Positions 7,005 to 16,627 of a stretch of 57,062 nucleotides of DNA are shown piece by piece. Every line of letters starts with the position of its first letter. The first letter of the stretch is position 1. Made by a program: the position numbers and the translations under genes. Source of the stretch: an uncultured Lachnospiraceae bacterium (lineage in GTDB: Bacteria > Bacillota > Clostridia > Lachnospirales > Lachnospiraceae); the NCBI GenBank assembly GCA_951800145.1, contig CATOJE010000016.1:1-57062 (forward strand), given 5' to 3'. The notes under the pieces were generated by a model. That model was not told where the DNA came from and made no database searches. It saw only the letters and a program-made list of their open reading frames with translations.

Positions 7005-8174
7005 TTAATCCAGCTTCGCCTTAAACTCCGTCCAGATCTCTTCGTGAAGAGCAGTAGCCTCCGCTCCCACATCCTGAATAAATTCTCCATTGGGAATATC
7101 ATCCGTACTGATTACCAGACTCTTCTGAAATTCCTCCGGCAAAAACTCATAGGCCGCCTTGTTGGGGCAGAGATAATAGGTCTGCTGGGAAACCTCCGCT
7201 CCCACCTCTCCATCCAGAATAAAGTTTAAAAAGGCATGGGCGTTATCGCTGTTAGGTGCATTGGCCGGGATAAATGCCGCGTCTACGCCGAAGCCTAAGC
7301 CCTCCTCAGGATATACCACCTCCAGCTCCGGATTATCCGCTAATGCCAGCACCACCTGGGAGGTGAAAAGGAATGCCGCGTTCACTTCCCCGCTGAGAAG
7401 GTAATCCTGGGTCTGGTTCTGGCTCAGCACCCGCACATTTGGAGCCAGCTCCATCAGCTTATCTCCCGCTGCCCGAATCACATCCAGATCCTCTGTATTA
7501 AAGGATTCCCCCATGGTCTTTAACGCCATTCCCATGACTACCCTCTCGCTGTCCATCAAAGCCACACTGTCCTCCAGGGAAGGGTCCCACAGAGATTCAT
7601 AGCCGGTGATCTCGCAGCTTACCATGGACGGGTCATACACCAGCAAAGGAATCCCGGGGCCGTAGGGAACGGTCATGGTATTCTCCGGATCATAGAAAAA
7701 GTTCTGGAAGACGGGATCGATATTCTCATAATTGGGAACCTTCTCCTTATCAATCTCCTTCACCAGACCCTCATCCGCCGCGATTTTGATAATATAATCC
7801 GAGGCAATCACAATATCGTAATCCCCGCCGTTGCTGGTCTCCAGCTTTGCCAGCATCTCCTCATTGGCCTCAAAATTGGTATAATTTACCCGGATGCCGG
7901 TCTCCTCCTCAAAGCGGTCGATCACACTCTGGGGGACGTATTCTGCCCAGGTATAGATGTTTAGCTCCCCACCGCCGGAGGGCTTCTCTTCTGCTTTGTC
8001 CTGTTTTGCCTCTTCGGTCTCCGGGCTCTCTGCCGCCTCCTGATTCGCCTCTGTTGCCGCTGTCTCCGGCGCCTTTGTCCCGTCATTTTGACCGCTTCCG
8101 CCGCATCCGGAAAGGCTTGCCGCCAGCAGTGCTGCCGCTGTAAGAGCTGCACTCTTTTTCCATGTCTTTCTCAT
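7005..8174 (-). CDS. potD: Spermidine/putrescine-binding lipoprotein PotD
   Basis: A 389-residue solute-binding lipoprotein. The lipobox is LSGC (Cys24), followed by an acidic Ala/Glu-rich linker (residues 30-68), then the mature domain starting ELNIYTWAEYVPQSV. The opening 'NIYTWAEY...FEEETGI' is the standard PotD/PotF signature, and ETNGGDYDIV-like and acidic pocket residues follow. It binds polyamines outside the membrane for uptake by PotABC. It is the last gene of potA-potB-potC-potD, 101 bp after potC. The ATG follows GGAGGAGAGGA. Substrate choice between spermidine and putrescine cannot be decided. Confidence 0.92.
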   Translation of the reverse strand: MRKTWKKSAALTAAALLAASLSGCGGSGQNDGTKAPETAATEANQEAAESPETEEAKQDKAEEKPSGGGELNIYTWAEYVPQSVIDRFEEETGIRVNYTNFEANEEMLAKLETSNGGDYDIVIASDYIIKIAADEGLVKEIDKEKVPNYENIDPVFQNFFYDPENTMTVPYGPGIPLLVYDPSMVSCEITGYESLWDPSLEDSVALMDSERVVMGMALKTMGESFNTEDLDVIRAAGDKLMELAPNVRVLSQNQTQDYLLSGEVNAAFLFTSQVVLALADNPELEVVYPEEGLGFGVDAAFIPANAPNSDNAHAFLNFILDGEVGAEVSQQTYYLCPNKAAYEFLPEEFQKSLVISTDDIPNGEFIQDVGAEATALHEEIWTEFKAKLD

Positions 8175-8275
8175 AATTGTCCTCTCCTCCGTTTACTTTA
8201 CTGTCGCACTTGCGGGAATTTTGATCAGCATCCTTCCCACCCCTTTATTCTAATCAAAAAATACGATTCTGTCTA

Positions 8276-9058
8276 CTAATTTATAGGCGCCTTCTTCCCC
8301 AGCATCCGGGATAGCCCCACCATAACGAAGGTCACTGCCAGCATAATGGTACAAAGGGCATTGATCTCCGGCGTAACCCCGGACTTCAGCTGGGTGTAAA
8401 TCCGGATGGGAAGGGTATTGGTTCTGGCCCCTGTGACAAAAATACTGATCACCACATCATCCAGAGACATGGCAAAGGCCAGAAGCATGCCGGAAAGCAC
8501 CGCCGGCATAATCAAGGGCAGCGTGATATCAAAAAATACCCGGATCTCCGAGGCCCCCAGATCCTTCGCCGCCTCTCCCAGAGACTTGTCTAATCCCACC
8601 AGGCTGGACTTTACCATCATGAACACATATGGGATGCAGAAGGAGGTATGGCCAAGAACCAGAGTAACCATGCCAAAGGGCAGGCCCACCGCAGCAAAAA
8701 AGGCCATAAATACCATTCCCAGGATGATCTCCGGAATCATAATCGGCAGAGTAGAAATATATTCTACCGCCCCCTTGCTCCTCCAGCTCACTCTCGCCAT
8801 TCCCACCGCGCCCAGGGTGCCGATCACTCCCGCCGCCCCGCTGCTTAGCCCAGCCAGAATCAGGCTGTTTTTCAGCGCCTCCAAAAGCCCCCGGTTCCCG
8901 GCAAGCTTTCTATACCAGTCCAGGCTCCAGCCCTGCCAGCGGATGGTGCTCTTGGATGCATGAAAGGAATAAACCACTACCACCACAATGGGCAGATACA
9001 TAAGAAGCAGCAGAGCTGCCTGGTATATTGAAGCGAATCGAAGCCTTTTCTTTTTCAT
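8276..9058 (-). CDS. potC: Polyamine ABC transporter permease PotC
   Basis: A 260-residue inner permease with about six membrane segments. The cytoplasmic EAA loop is GEAAKDLGASEIRVFFDITL, which docks the PotA ATPase. The start at 9058 (MKKKRLRF) follows GGAGGG. Its ATG overlaps the potB stop as ATGA (4 bp), a typical coupled junction. The 'SIFVTGARTNTLPIRIYTQL' region is characteristic of PotC. It forms the channel with PotB. Confidence 0.92.
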   Translation of the reverse strand: MKKKRLRFASIYQAALLLLMYLPIVVVVVYSFHASKSTIRWQGWSLDWYRKLAGNRGLLEALKNSLILAGLSSGAAGVIGTLGAVGMARVSWRSKGAVEYISTLPIMIPEIILGMVFMAFFAAVGLPFGMVTLVLGHTSFCIPYVFMMVKSSLVGLDKSLGEAAKDLGASEIRVFFDITLPLIMPAVLSGMLLAFAMSLDDVVISIFVTGARTNTLPIRIYTQLKSGVTPEINALCTIMLAVTFVMVGLSRMLGKKAPIN

Positions 9059-9960
9059 AGCAGTCCCTCCAAGTCCTTCACTCCCGACAGCCTCCGGTAA
9101 AGCCATATCATAATGGAGGTAAAGATCATTAACATCACTGACAGCGCTGCGGCAAAGGGCCAGTCACGTCCGCTCTGCAGCTGGTTTTGTATCAGGTTCC
9201 CCACCAGCATCACCTTTCCGCCGCCTAAAATATCTGCGATAAAGAACAGTCCCATAGATGGAATAAAGACTAAAACGATACCGGACAGAATACCCGGCAG
9301 TGTCATTTTTACTGTAACCGTTAAAAAGGCCTCCAGTCTGGTAGCTCCTAAGTCTCTGGCCGCCTCCACCAGGCTCCAGTCCATTTTATCTGTGCTGGAG
9401 TAGACCGAAAGGATCATAAAGGGCAGCAGGGAATAAATCATTCCCACCAAAACTGCCGGGTAAGAATAAAGAAGCTTCAGCGGCTTCTCCGTCACTCCAA
9501 GCCACATCAGAAGCTTGTCTAAGATTCCATTACTCCGGAAGATTATGATCCAGCCATACATCCGCATCAGGGCGCTGGTCCAGAAGGGAATCACCACCAG
9601 AAGCATCATCATGGTCTTTCTCTTTTTAGGCAGCCTTGCCATAAAGTATCCGAAGGGGTATCCTACAGCCAGGGTGGTAATAGTAGTCAGAATCGCCAGC
9701 TGGAAGGATTCCTTAAAGGTATTTAAGTAAACCGGCTTGACAATCCTGGCATAGTTCTCCAGAGTAAGCTGATTTACCACCCCCCAGGTCTGCGCCCTGG
9801 TCAAAAAGCTTAAGACAATCAAATACAGGATGGGCAGCGCTACAAAAAGGATGGTAAAGCCGTAAAGAGGTATCACGGTCATCCACCAGCGGCCCTCCCG
9901 GGCCCTCTTGGTCCAGCAGCTTGCCTTTGCCCGATCCATGGTTCTACTGCGTCTTTTCAT
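9055..9960 (-). CDS. potB: Polyamine ABC transporter permease PotB
   Basis: A 301-residue permease. A short basic N-terminus precedes six predicted membrane helices, and the EAA loop is VEAARDLGATRLEAFLTVTV. The ATG at 9960 follows GGAGGAAGAGG. Its start overlaps the end of potA by 17 bp and its stop overlaps potC by 4 bp, so potA, potB and potC are tightly coupled. 'GWIIIFRSNGILDKLL' and 'DILGGGKVMLVGNLI' are PotB-type stretches. Confidence 0.92.
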   Translation of the reverse strand: MKRRSRTMDRAKASCWTKRAREGRWWMTVIPLYGFTILFVALPILYLIVLSFLTRAQTWGVVNQLTLENYARIVKPVYLNTFKESFQLAILTTITTLAVGYPFGYFMARLPKKRKTMMMLLVVIPFWTSALMRMYGWIIIFRSNGILDKLLMWLGVTEKPLKLLYSYPAVLVGMIYSLLPFMILSVYSSTDKMDWSLVEAARDLGATRLEAFLTVTVKMTLPGILSGIVLVFIPSMGLFFIADILGGGKVMLVGNLIQNQLQSGRDWPFAAALSVMLMIFTSIMIWLYRRLSGVKDLEGLL

Positions 9961-11044
9961 CCTCTTCCTCCAAATCTACAAAGACTCCATGCTCTGGCTC
10001 CCAGAAAACAGTTACCAGATCCCCTGGGCCAAAGGGGCTGTCGATCCCCTGGCGGCTGGACACCAGCTCTCCTAGCTCCCCGCCGTCCAGGCTGATCCGA
10101 AGCATTCCCCCGGCAAAGCTTTTTTCTGTCACCGAAAGGCGAAGGCCTCGCCCCGGCTCCCGCAAAAGCGTCATGCTCTCGCCCCGCACTGCTATATGAA
10201 CCTCCTGTCCAGGCTTTAAGAGGGAAGCCTGCCGATGGGTCGCCAGGGCAAAGGCCTCACCCTTATCCCCCACCGTGATCCTGGCTAAATTATCTTTCAT
10301 CTCCTTCAGACAGCCAGTGATAATATTCGCAGTTCCCACAAACCGGGCCACATAGCTGGTTCTGGGATGGTAATATACCTGATTGGGTGTGCCGATCTGT
10401 TCAAATTTCCCCTCCCGCATCACCACGATCCGGTCTGACATATTCAGCGCCTCCTCCTGATCGTGAGTGATATAGATAAAGGTGATCCCCAGGGACTTTT
10501 GGATCCGCTTCAGCTCCACCTGCATCTGGCGCCGCAGCTGCAGATCCAGGGCGCCTAAAGGCTCATCCAGAAGAAGAACCTGGGGATTATTAATCACCGC
10601 CCTGGCGATGGCCACCCGCTGCCGCTGGCCGCCGGAAAGCTCAGAGGGCATCCGCTTCTCATAGCCAGAAAGCTGCACCAGCTCCAGCATCTCCTCTACC
10701 CGCCTGGCTATCTCTCTTTTATCTACCTTTTTTATCTTCAGGCCATAGGCCACATTCGAATACACATCCATGTGGGGAAACAAAGCATAATTTTGGAATA
10801 CGGTATTCACATTCCTCTTGTTCGGCTCCAAATCCGTCACATCCTGGCCATTTAAGCGGACCCGTCCCGCATCTGGCTGCTCCAGCCCTGCGATAATCCG
10901 CAGCGTAGTCGTCTTTCCGCAGCCAGATGCGCCCAGGAAGGTAATAAACTCTCCCTTTTCGATGGACAGGCGGATCCCCTTTAACACATCCGTCTCATCA
11001 AAGCGCTTCTTTATTCCATCCAGTTCCAATATAATCTCAGACAA
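9944..11044 (-). CDS. potA: Polyamine ABC transporter ATPase PotA (TTG start)
   Basis: A 366-residue ABC ATPase. It has Walker A GASGCGKTT, Q-loop, signature LSGGQRQRVAIARA, Walker B VLLLDEPLGALD, the switch His in YITHDQEEAL, and a C-terminal TOBE-type regulatory domain (from about residue 240). It hydrolyses ATP to drive polyamine uptake. I place the start at a TTG (11044) that lies 6 nt after AAAAAGGAGG. The first ATG upstream (11068) has no ribosome-binding site and would overlap that SD. It is the first gene of the pot operon. No clear promoter is visible in the 75 bp before it, so read-through from the acyltransferase gene is possible. Confidence 0.92.
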   Translation of the reverse strand: MSEIILELDGIKKRFDETDVLKGIRLSIEKGEFITFLGASGCGKTTTLRIIAGLEQPDAGRVRLNGQDVTDLEPNKRNVNTVFQNYALFPHMDVYSNVAYGLKIKKVDKREIARRVEEMLELVQLSGYEKRMPSELSGGQRQRVAIARAVINNPQVLLLDEPLGALDLQLRRQMQVELKRIQKSLGITFIYITHDQEEALNMSDRIVVMREGKFEQIGTPNQVYYHPRTSYVARFVGTANIITGCLKEMKDNLARITVGDKGEAFALATHRQASLLKPGQEVHIAVRGESMTLLREPGRGLRLSVTEKSFAGGMLRISLDGGELGELVSSRQGIDSPFGPGDLVTVFWEPEHGVFVDLEEEDEKTQ

Positions 11045-11119
11045 TTTATGCCTCCTTTTTATCTTCAATGTACTCCCGGAGCCTCTTTGTACCTGGGCAC
11101 AAGGGATTCCTGGCGTACA

Positions 11120-12142
11120 CTACCTGCCGCCATTCAGTACGCGCCAAAACCACGGCAGGAATCGTTTTAATCCCACAGACATCCCATAGCTGATAGCCGT
11201 CATCAGCCCTGGCATAACCAGATAAAGCGCCATGGGAATCCAGAAAACCGGCGGTGCGGCCATAGCCACTGTCTTATTCACCAGGCGTACCAGAGCAAAG
11301 TGCACCGCATACAGAAAGAAGTTGCACTCCATCCACGGCCTTGGATTCCTCAAACGCCTTTCGTCAATCATCATCCAAAGCCCTATGGGAGCCAGCAGGC
11401 GGTAGAGTACCGTAGTTCCCGGCCGGAAAAACCTTTTTGTAAAATACAGGTTCATCAAACCTGCCCCCAGAATTCCCAGGCCGGCCAGTCCTCTCTTCCG
11501 ATTAAAGCCCTGCTCCAGATACCGGCCGTGAAGAGCCAGGAAAGCTCCCATTCCATAATAGAATAAAGCATCTTCATTCAGGCAGGGGAAATCCGCTGCC
11601 ATCCACACTGCGGCAAATACCGCTGCTAAAAAGATCACGCCCGTCCAAACCCGCTTTAACAGCAAATACAGCACCGGCGCCAAGACCAGAAGCAGAATCA
11701 GCTGCTGCAAATACCAGAACACATAGAGATAGCGGGAGTGAAGCACTGCGTCCGCAATACTTTCCAGATGAAAGGGAATTACCCCCTTCCCCATCACCTG
11801 GGTAATAAACGGCAGGCGGCTCCCCAAAGCATAGCCGGCATAATAAATCAAATTCCACAGCACATAAGGGATCAGAATGCTTTGCACCCTGGATTTCCAC
11901 TTGCTCCACAGGGCGCCCCAGTAAAAGTTCCGATAAAACAGGTATGCCGAAATCATGAAAAACCCCGGCACAGCAATCTGCCCCACCGTGTCCCCAAAAA
12001 AGCGCTCAAAATTCGTCAGAAGCTGCCCCTGTCTGGTCCTTCCAAGAAATAGCTCACCATTATAGGAGTGAACCCATACAACGAGAATACTGTAAAAAAA
12101 GGTAAACCAGGTCACTTTATTCCGAAACCGCTCTTCCCCCAT
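11120..12142 (-). CDS. Membrane acyltransferase, acyltransferase-3 family
   Basis: A 340-residue multi-pass protein with about ten hydrophobic segments. The first helix carries the family pattern of an Arg/Lys followed by FYSILVVWVHS, where the His is the conserved catalytic-type residue. GQIAVPGFFMISAYL matches the second conserved block. Members O-acetylate cell-wall or extracellular glycans, or other extracytoplasmic substrates, from a cytoplasmic acyl donor. The ATG follows CGGAGG. It lies 22 bp after the HAD gene in one transcript. The substrate is unknown. Confidence 0.75.
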   Translation of the reverse strand: MGEERFRNKVTWFTFFYSILVVWVHSYNGELFLGRTRQGQLLTNFERFFGDTVGQIAVPGFFMISAYLFYRNFYWGALWSKWKSRVQSILIPYVLWNLIYYAGYALGSRLPFITQVMGKGVIPFHLESIADAVLHSRYLYVFWYLQQLILLLVLAPVLYLLLKRVWTGVIFLAAVFAAVWMAADFPCLNEDALFYYGMGAFLALHGRYLEQGFNRKRGLAGLGILGAGLMNLYFTKRFFRPGTTVLYRLLAPIGLWMMIDERRLRNPRPWMECNFFLYAVHFALVRLVNKTVAMAAPPVFWIPMALYLVMPGLMTAISYGMSVGLKRFLPWFWRVLNGGR

Positions 12143-12164
12143 AGAACCTCCGCCGCGACTTATT

Positions 12165-12782
12165 CTATCCTTCCCTCAACACCTCTTCTAATCGTTTTTC
12201 CAGCTTTTCCTGATCTCCATCATAGATATAGCCCTTCATCCCACACGATTCGGCCCCCTGGATATTCATAGGCTGATCATCGATAAAAAAGCACTCCTCC
12301 GGTGTCAGGGAAAACTTCTGAAACAGCCGCTCATAGATCTCCTTCTGCGGCTTCATGCATTTTTCCTGGGCTGAAAATAAAACACCGTCAAAATATGTAA
12401 TGCCGGGAATCACCCTTTGGTAGCACTCCAGCAAACGGACGGAAGCATTAGAGCAGAGATAAATTCCATATCCTCTTTCCTTTAACCTTTTCACCAGCTC
12501 CCCCATTCCCTCCAGGGGCCACATATTATATTCATGCCAGTGCCAGAAGCTTAAGGCAGCCATCTCCCTGGCGTGGTCAGTCGTAAGCCGGGCCTGCATC
12601 CTGGCCAGGGCTTCCTCCTCTGACATCAGCCCCATATCCAGAAACACCCATTCCGGCGAGATGAAAACGCTGGTACATACCTCCCGGATCTCCTCCTCAT
12701 CTGTCATAAAATGACGGCACGATTTGTCCGCCACATAGTCCACCAGCACCTTTCCCATGTCAAACACAATATTTTTAATCAT
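12165..12782 (-). CDS. HAD-superfamily phosphatase, YihX-like
   Basis: A 205-residue HAD-IA hydrolase. Motif I is IVFDMGKVLVDY (nucleophile Asp8, with Gly in place of the second Asp, as in YihX-type 'FDxGxV' members), motif II is LCSNAS, motif III is the Lys in MKPQKEIY, and motif IV is FFIDDQPMN. Such enzymes dephosphorylate small sugar phosphates or nucleotides in the cytosol. The acid/base Asp of motif I is missing, as is usual for this branch. It starts after GGAG and forms a two-gene unit with the acyltransferase. Confidence 0.85.
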   Translation of the reverse strand: MIKNIVFDMGKVLVDYVADKSCRHFMTDEEEIREVCTSVFISPEWVFLDMGLMSEEEALARMQARLTTDHAREMAALSFWHWHEYNMWPLEGMGELVKRLKERGYGIYLCSNASVRLLECYQRVIPGITYFDGVLFSAQEKCMKPQKEIYERLFQKFSLTPEECFFIDDQPMNIQGAESCGMKGYIYDGDQEKLEKRLEEVLREG

Positions 12783-12825
12783 CCTTCATTCTCCTTGCCG
12801 CCTTCCCCCATGTAAACAGTAACAT

Positions 12826-12872
12826 CCAAAAGGAGCCATGCACCGCAACCATCTGCGCCGCACAGCTCCTTT
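12826..12872 (-). terminator. Terminator after yajC
   Basis: Minus-strand hairpin with AAAGGAGC/GCTCCTTT at the base, a wobble-rich continuation and an inner CGCA/TGCG stem, running into CTCCTTTTGG. It closes the scfA-scfB-secDF-tgt-yajC operon before the HAD gene. Confidence 0.6.
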
Positions 12873-12878
12873 ATCCTC

Positions 12879-13160
12879 TTATTCCGGCTTCTCCACCTGT
12901 ACAATCGCCTGCTTCTGCATAGGAATCCGGCAGTTTTTATTGCTTCCAAACTCTACGATCACCGTATCGTCGGTCATATCGATAATCACTCCGTAGAATC
13001 CGCTGCTGGTCAGCACCGTATCGCCCACTGCAATACTCGCCATTAACTCCTCATGCCTCTTTTTTTCCTTTTTCTGAGGACGGAATGCGATAAAATACAT
13101 CAATCCAAACAGAAATATGAAATAAAGAATCAGCCCCATGGGCCCTCCAAATGCGTTCAT
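12879..13160 (-). CDS. yajC: Preprotein translocase accessory subunit YajC
   Basis: 93 residues: one N-terminal membrane helix (ILYFIFLFGLMYFIAF), the hallmark RPQKKEKKRHEELMASI, then a small beta domain (VGDTVLTSSGFYGVI). YajC associates with SecDF in the SecYEG holotranslocon. Its gene follows tgt by 50 bp with an AGGAGG site, the usual secDF-tgt-yajC neighbourhood. Confidence 0.93.
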   Translation of the reverse strand: MNAFGGPMGLILYFIFLFGLMYFIAFRPQKKEKKRHEELMASIAVGDTVLTSSGFYGVIIDMTDDTVIVEFGSNKNCRIPMQKQAIVQVEKPE

Positions 13161-13210
13161 ATAGTTCCTCCTTACTTTCCTTACATCCGCTTGTTTACTT
13201 TACCGGGGGC

Positions 13211-14350
13211 TTACGCCTTATCTCCTGCCAGCATACCGGCGATCTTCGCCGCCTTATACTGCTGATAGCGGTGCTCCTGGATAGCACAGCGGATCTCTTC
13301 CATCATTGTATTATAAAAATATAAATTATGCAAGACGCATAATCGCATTCCCAGCATCTCCTTCGCCTTTAGCAGGTGGCGGATATAGGCGCGGCTGTAG
13401 GAACGGCAGGCCGGACACTGGCATCCCTCCTCAATGGGACGTGGATCCAGCTCATACCTTTGGTTAAACAAATTTCTCCTGCCCTGGTTCGTGTATACAT
13501 GGCCGTGGCGGCCATTTCTGGAGGGATAAACACAGTCAAAGAAGTCAACCCCGCGGTCTACTGCCTCCAGGATATTCACCGGCGTCCCCACTCCCATCAG
13601 ATAGGTAGGCTTCTCCTCCGGCAGATAAGGCACCGTCACATCCAGAATCCGGTACATCTCCTGATGGGTTTCCCCTACAGCCAGGCCGCCCACAGCGTAT
13701 CCGTCCAGATCCATGGCGGCAATCTCCCGGGCATGGCGGATGCGGATCTCCTCCACCACACCGCCCTGATTAATCCCGAATAAAAGCTGCTCCTTATTAA
13801 TGGTGTCCTCCAGATGATTTAACCGTCTCATCTCAGCCTTGCACCGCTCCAGCCACCGGGTGGTGCGGTCCACGCTGTTTTTAATGTAGTCATAATCTCC
13901 ACGGCTGGGGGGACACTCGTCAAAGGCCATGGCAATGGTGGAGCCAAGATTAGACTGAATCTGCATGCTCTCCTCCGGCCCCATAAAGATTCTGTGTCCA
14001 TCGATGTGGGACTGGAAGATCACGCCCTCTTCCCGGATCTTCCTCAGCCCGGACAGCGAAAACACCTGGAAGCCGCCGGAATCTGTTAAAATCGGCCGAT
14101 CCCAATTCATAAACTTATGAAGGCCGCCAAACTCCTTGATCAGCCGGTCTCCCGTCCGCACATGAAGATGGTAGGTATTGGAAAGCTCCACTTGCGTGCC
14201 GATAGCCTTCAGGTCATCGGTGGAAACAGCGCCCTTGATGGCAGCCACGGTTCCCACATTCATAAATAAAGGCGTCTGGACCGTGCCGTGGACTGTCTTC
14301 ATCTCAGCCCGCTTGGCCCGTCCGTCCCTTGCTAATATGCGGTACTCCAT
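13211..14350 (-). CDS. tgt: tRNA-guanine transglycosylase
   Basis: A 379-residue enzyme that exchanges guanine 34 of GUN-anticodon tRNAs for a queuosine precursor. The catalytic Asp is in LTDSGGFQVFSL, the nucleophilic Asp in FFDCVYPSRNGRHG, and the zinc site is CxCxxC with a downstream His (CQCPACRSYSRAYIRH). Length matches the bacterial family. The ATG is one base after the secDF stop (TAATATG), and the AGGAG lies inside the secDF end. Confidence 0.95.
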   Translation of the reverse strand: MEYRILARDGRAKRAEMKTVHGTVQTPLFMNVGTVAAIKGAVSTDDLKAIGTQVELSNTYHLHVRTGDRLIKEFGGLHKFMNWDRPILTDSGGFQVFSLSGLRKIREEGVIFQSHIDGHRIFMGPEESMQIQSNLGSTIAMAFDECPPSRGDYDYIKNSVDRTTRWLERCKAEMRRLNHLEDTINKEQLLFGINQGGVVEEIRIRHAREIAAMDLDGYAVGGLAVGETHQEMYRILDVTVPYLPEEKPTYLMGVGTPVNILEAVDRGVDFFDCVYPSRNGRHGHVYTNQGRRNLFNQRYELDPRPIEEGCQCPACRSYSRAYIRHLLKAKEMLGMRLCVLHNLYFYNTMMEEIRCAIQEHRYQQYKAAKIAGMLAGDKA

Positions 14351-14351
14351 A

Positions 14352-16559
14352 TTACTCCTGTTTCTTTCCCTTCTTCTGAGCCTTGGCTTCCTTCGCCGCA
14401 GCCTTCGCCTCTGCCTTTTCCTGCACCTCTTTCTTCCGCTTGGAAACCGTCATCACATACCATAACGCGCCGGTAATGCACACCGAAGAATAGGTACCGC
14501 ACACGATACCAGTCATCAACGGCAGGGCAAACTCGCGGATGGAGGAAACTCCCAGGATGAAAAGTGCAAATACCATAATAAAGGTGGTCAGAGACGTATT
14601 AATGCTTCTGGTTAAGGTCTGGGTAATGCTGGCGTTCACCACCTCCGCCAGCTCTGCCCGGCCGCCCATCTCCTTTAAATTCTCCCGGATCCGGTCAAAG
14701 ATAACGATGGTGGCATTAATAGAATAGCCAACGATGGTCAGCATACAGGCAATAAAGGTGGACCCCACAGACCAGCGCAAAGCCGCATAGAAGGTAATCA
14801 CCACTAAGACATCGTGAACCAGAGCCAGCACCGCACTGGTGGCAAACCGCACATCGCTGAACCGGAACCAGATATACACCAGCATACAGATGGTGGCGAT
14901 CACCACAGCGATCACTGCATCCTTCTTCATCTCGCTGCTGACCACTGCCGAAATGCTCTCTGCTGTGATCTCTGCCTCATCCACGCCAAAGTCCTGGGTC
15001 AAGGCGTCATTTAAAGCCTGCCGTTCTTCCACAGACAAGGTTCTTGTCTTAATGATCACTTCATTAGTGCCCGCTACCTTCTGGGTCTGGATTCCGGCAT
15101 CCTTAGTAACAGACTCTACCACCGGCACCACCTGGCTGGAGATGTCCTCCAGAGACATATCCTCCTTAAAGGTAACATTGGTGGAGGTCCCTCCCATAAA
15201 GTCCAGGCTGTAATTTAATACTGTGCCGTTAGAAGCATGGTTCCGTCCCATAAAGGCGAAGCCAGCCACAATCATCACCACCGATACCGCAAACCACAGC
15301 TTCTTTCTTCCCAGGAAATTAACTGCCGGCTTTTCCTTCCGGATTCCGTAGAATTTCACATCCTGGAATCCCAGGTCAAAGAGAGCATTCAGGGTAAACT
15401 TGGTAATCACCAATGCTGTAAACATAGAAAGGATAATACCTAATGCCAAAGTGGCGGCAAAGCCCTTTACGGTGCCGGATCCTCTCCAATACAGCACCAC
15501 CGCTGCAATCAGGGTAGTCACATTACCGTCGATGATTGCGGACAGCGCCTTCTGAAAGCCGCTCTTAATTCCGGATTTCACGGTCTTCCCTAAGCCGATC
15601 TCTTCTTTGATACGGGTAAAAATGATTACATTAGCATCCACTGCCATACCGATGGAGAGGATAATACCTGCTACACCTGGCAGAGTAAGGGTGATCTCAA
15701 AGGCGGACAAAAGCACCAGCACCAGGCCCACATACAAGGCCAGGGCGATAGATGCGGCAAGTCCGGGAATCAAATACACTGCAATCATGAATACCACCAC
15801 GATCCCAAAGCCTACAGCCCCTGCCTTTAAGCTGGTCTGGATAGCCTCCTGGCCCAGCTTCGCTCCTACCACATTAGAGCGGAGCTCCTGGAGCTCTAAG
15901 GACAGGGAGCCGATTCGGATGGTGGCTGCGATATTTTCTGCCGCCTCGAAGGTCTCGATGCCGGTGATCTCACACTGTCCTCCTGTGATCACGGACTGAA
16001 CCGTGGGGGCAGAGACCACCTGGTTATCATAGACGATGGCAATCCGCTTGCCCAGATTGGCCTCCGTAATTTCAGCAAAGGTCTGGGAGCCCTCATCATT
16101 CAGGGTAAGCTGAACTACATACTCCTGAGCCCTGACACCGTTTCCTTCACGCATGCCGGCCTTAGCGGAGGATACCATATCCCCGGTCATTAATACATTA
16201 TAGCTCTCATCCATAAAAAGCAGGGAGCCTGGCTTTCCCAGTTCCTCCAGAATCGCATTGGCGTCTGAAACACCAGGAATGTCGATGTTGATCCGGTCAG
16301 AGCCCTCCTGATAAACCTCCGCCTCCATTCCTTCCATACTGTAGCTTTGAACTCTCTGCTGCAGCTTATAAATGGTGTCTGACATCTGCTCTGCTGTAGG
16401 ATTCGCATCCACTGCCTGATAGGTGATGCTGACACCCCCATCCAGATCCAATCCCAGCTTTATGTCGCTCATGCTGGTATAGCCAAACCAGCCGAACAGA
16501 GCAACCGCTGCGAGAATCACCAGCAGGCCCAGGAGCCCTTTACTTTTGTCGCTTTTCAT
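14352..16559 (-). CDS. secDF: Fused protein-export membrane protein SecDF
   Basis: A 735-residue fusion of SecD (about residues 1-415) and SecF (about 425-710). It has an N-terminal helix, the KLGLDLDGGVSITYQ motif, a periplasmic P1 domain, and two six-helix bundles with the proton-path motif SAIIDGNVTTLIAA and the SecF block LDFMGGTSTNV. The C-terminus is a Lys/Ala/Glu-rich cytoplasmic tail. It pulls translocating proteins outward using proton- or ion-motive force. The single-chain form is common in Firmicutes. It lies 68 bp after scfB. Confidence 0.95.
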   Translation of the reverse strand: MKSDKSKGLLGLLVILAAVALFGWFGYTSMSDIKLGLDLDGGVSITYQAVDANPTAEQMSDTIYKLQQRVQSYSMEGMEAEVYQEGSDRINIDIPGVSDANAILEELGKPGSLLFMDESYNVLMTGDMVSSAKAGMREGNGVRAQEYVVQLTLNDEGSQTFAEITEANLGKRIAIVYDNQVVSAPTVQSVITGGQCEITGIETFEAAENIAATIRIGSLSLELQELRSNVVGAKLGQEAIQTSLKAGAVGFGIVVVFMIAVYLIPGLAASIALALYVGLVLVLLSAFEITLTLPGVAGIILSIGMAVDANVIIFTRIKEEIGLGKTVKSGIKSGFQKALSAIIDGNVTTLIAAVVLYWRGSGTVKGFAATLALGIILSMFTALVITKFTLNALFDLGFQDVKFYGIRKEKPAVNFLGRKKLWFAVSVVMIVAGFAFMGRNHASNGTVLNYSLDFMGGTSTNVTFKEDMSLEDISSQVVPVVESVTKDAGIQTQKVAGTNEVIIKTRTLSVEERQALNDALTQDFGVDEAEITAESISAVVSSEMKKDAVIAVVIATICMLVYIWFRFSDVRFATSAVLALVHDVLVVITFYAALRWSVGSTFIACMLTIVGYSINATIVIFDRIRENLKEMGGRAELAEVVNASITQTLTRSINTSLTTFIMVFALFILGVSSIREFALPLMTGIVCGTYSSVCITGALWYVMTVSKRKKEVQEKAEAKAAAKEAKAQKKGKKQE

Positions 16560-16627
16560 CTCTGTTTCTCCTTTTTCTTAATATTAATCGCAATTTTATA
16601 GATAACACGCCTTTTCCCGCAAGCCTC

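Noticed and set aside
11045..11119. A shared GTAC...AAAGAG element seen before potA, the 939-2327 gene and the ThDP enzyme gene
   Set aside because: The shared stretch is short (about 10 bp) and variable, and its distance to the start codon differs. Not enough to call a common regulatory site.
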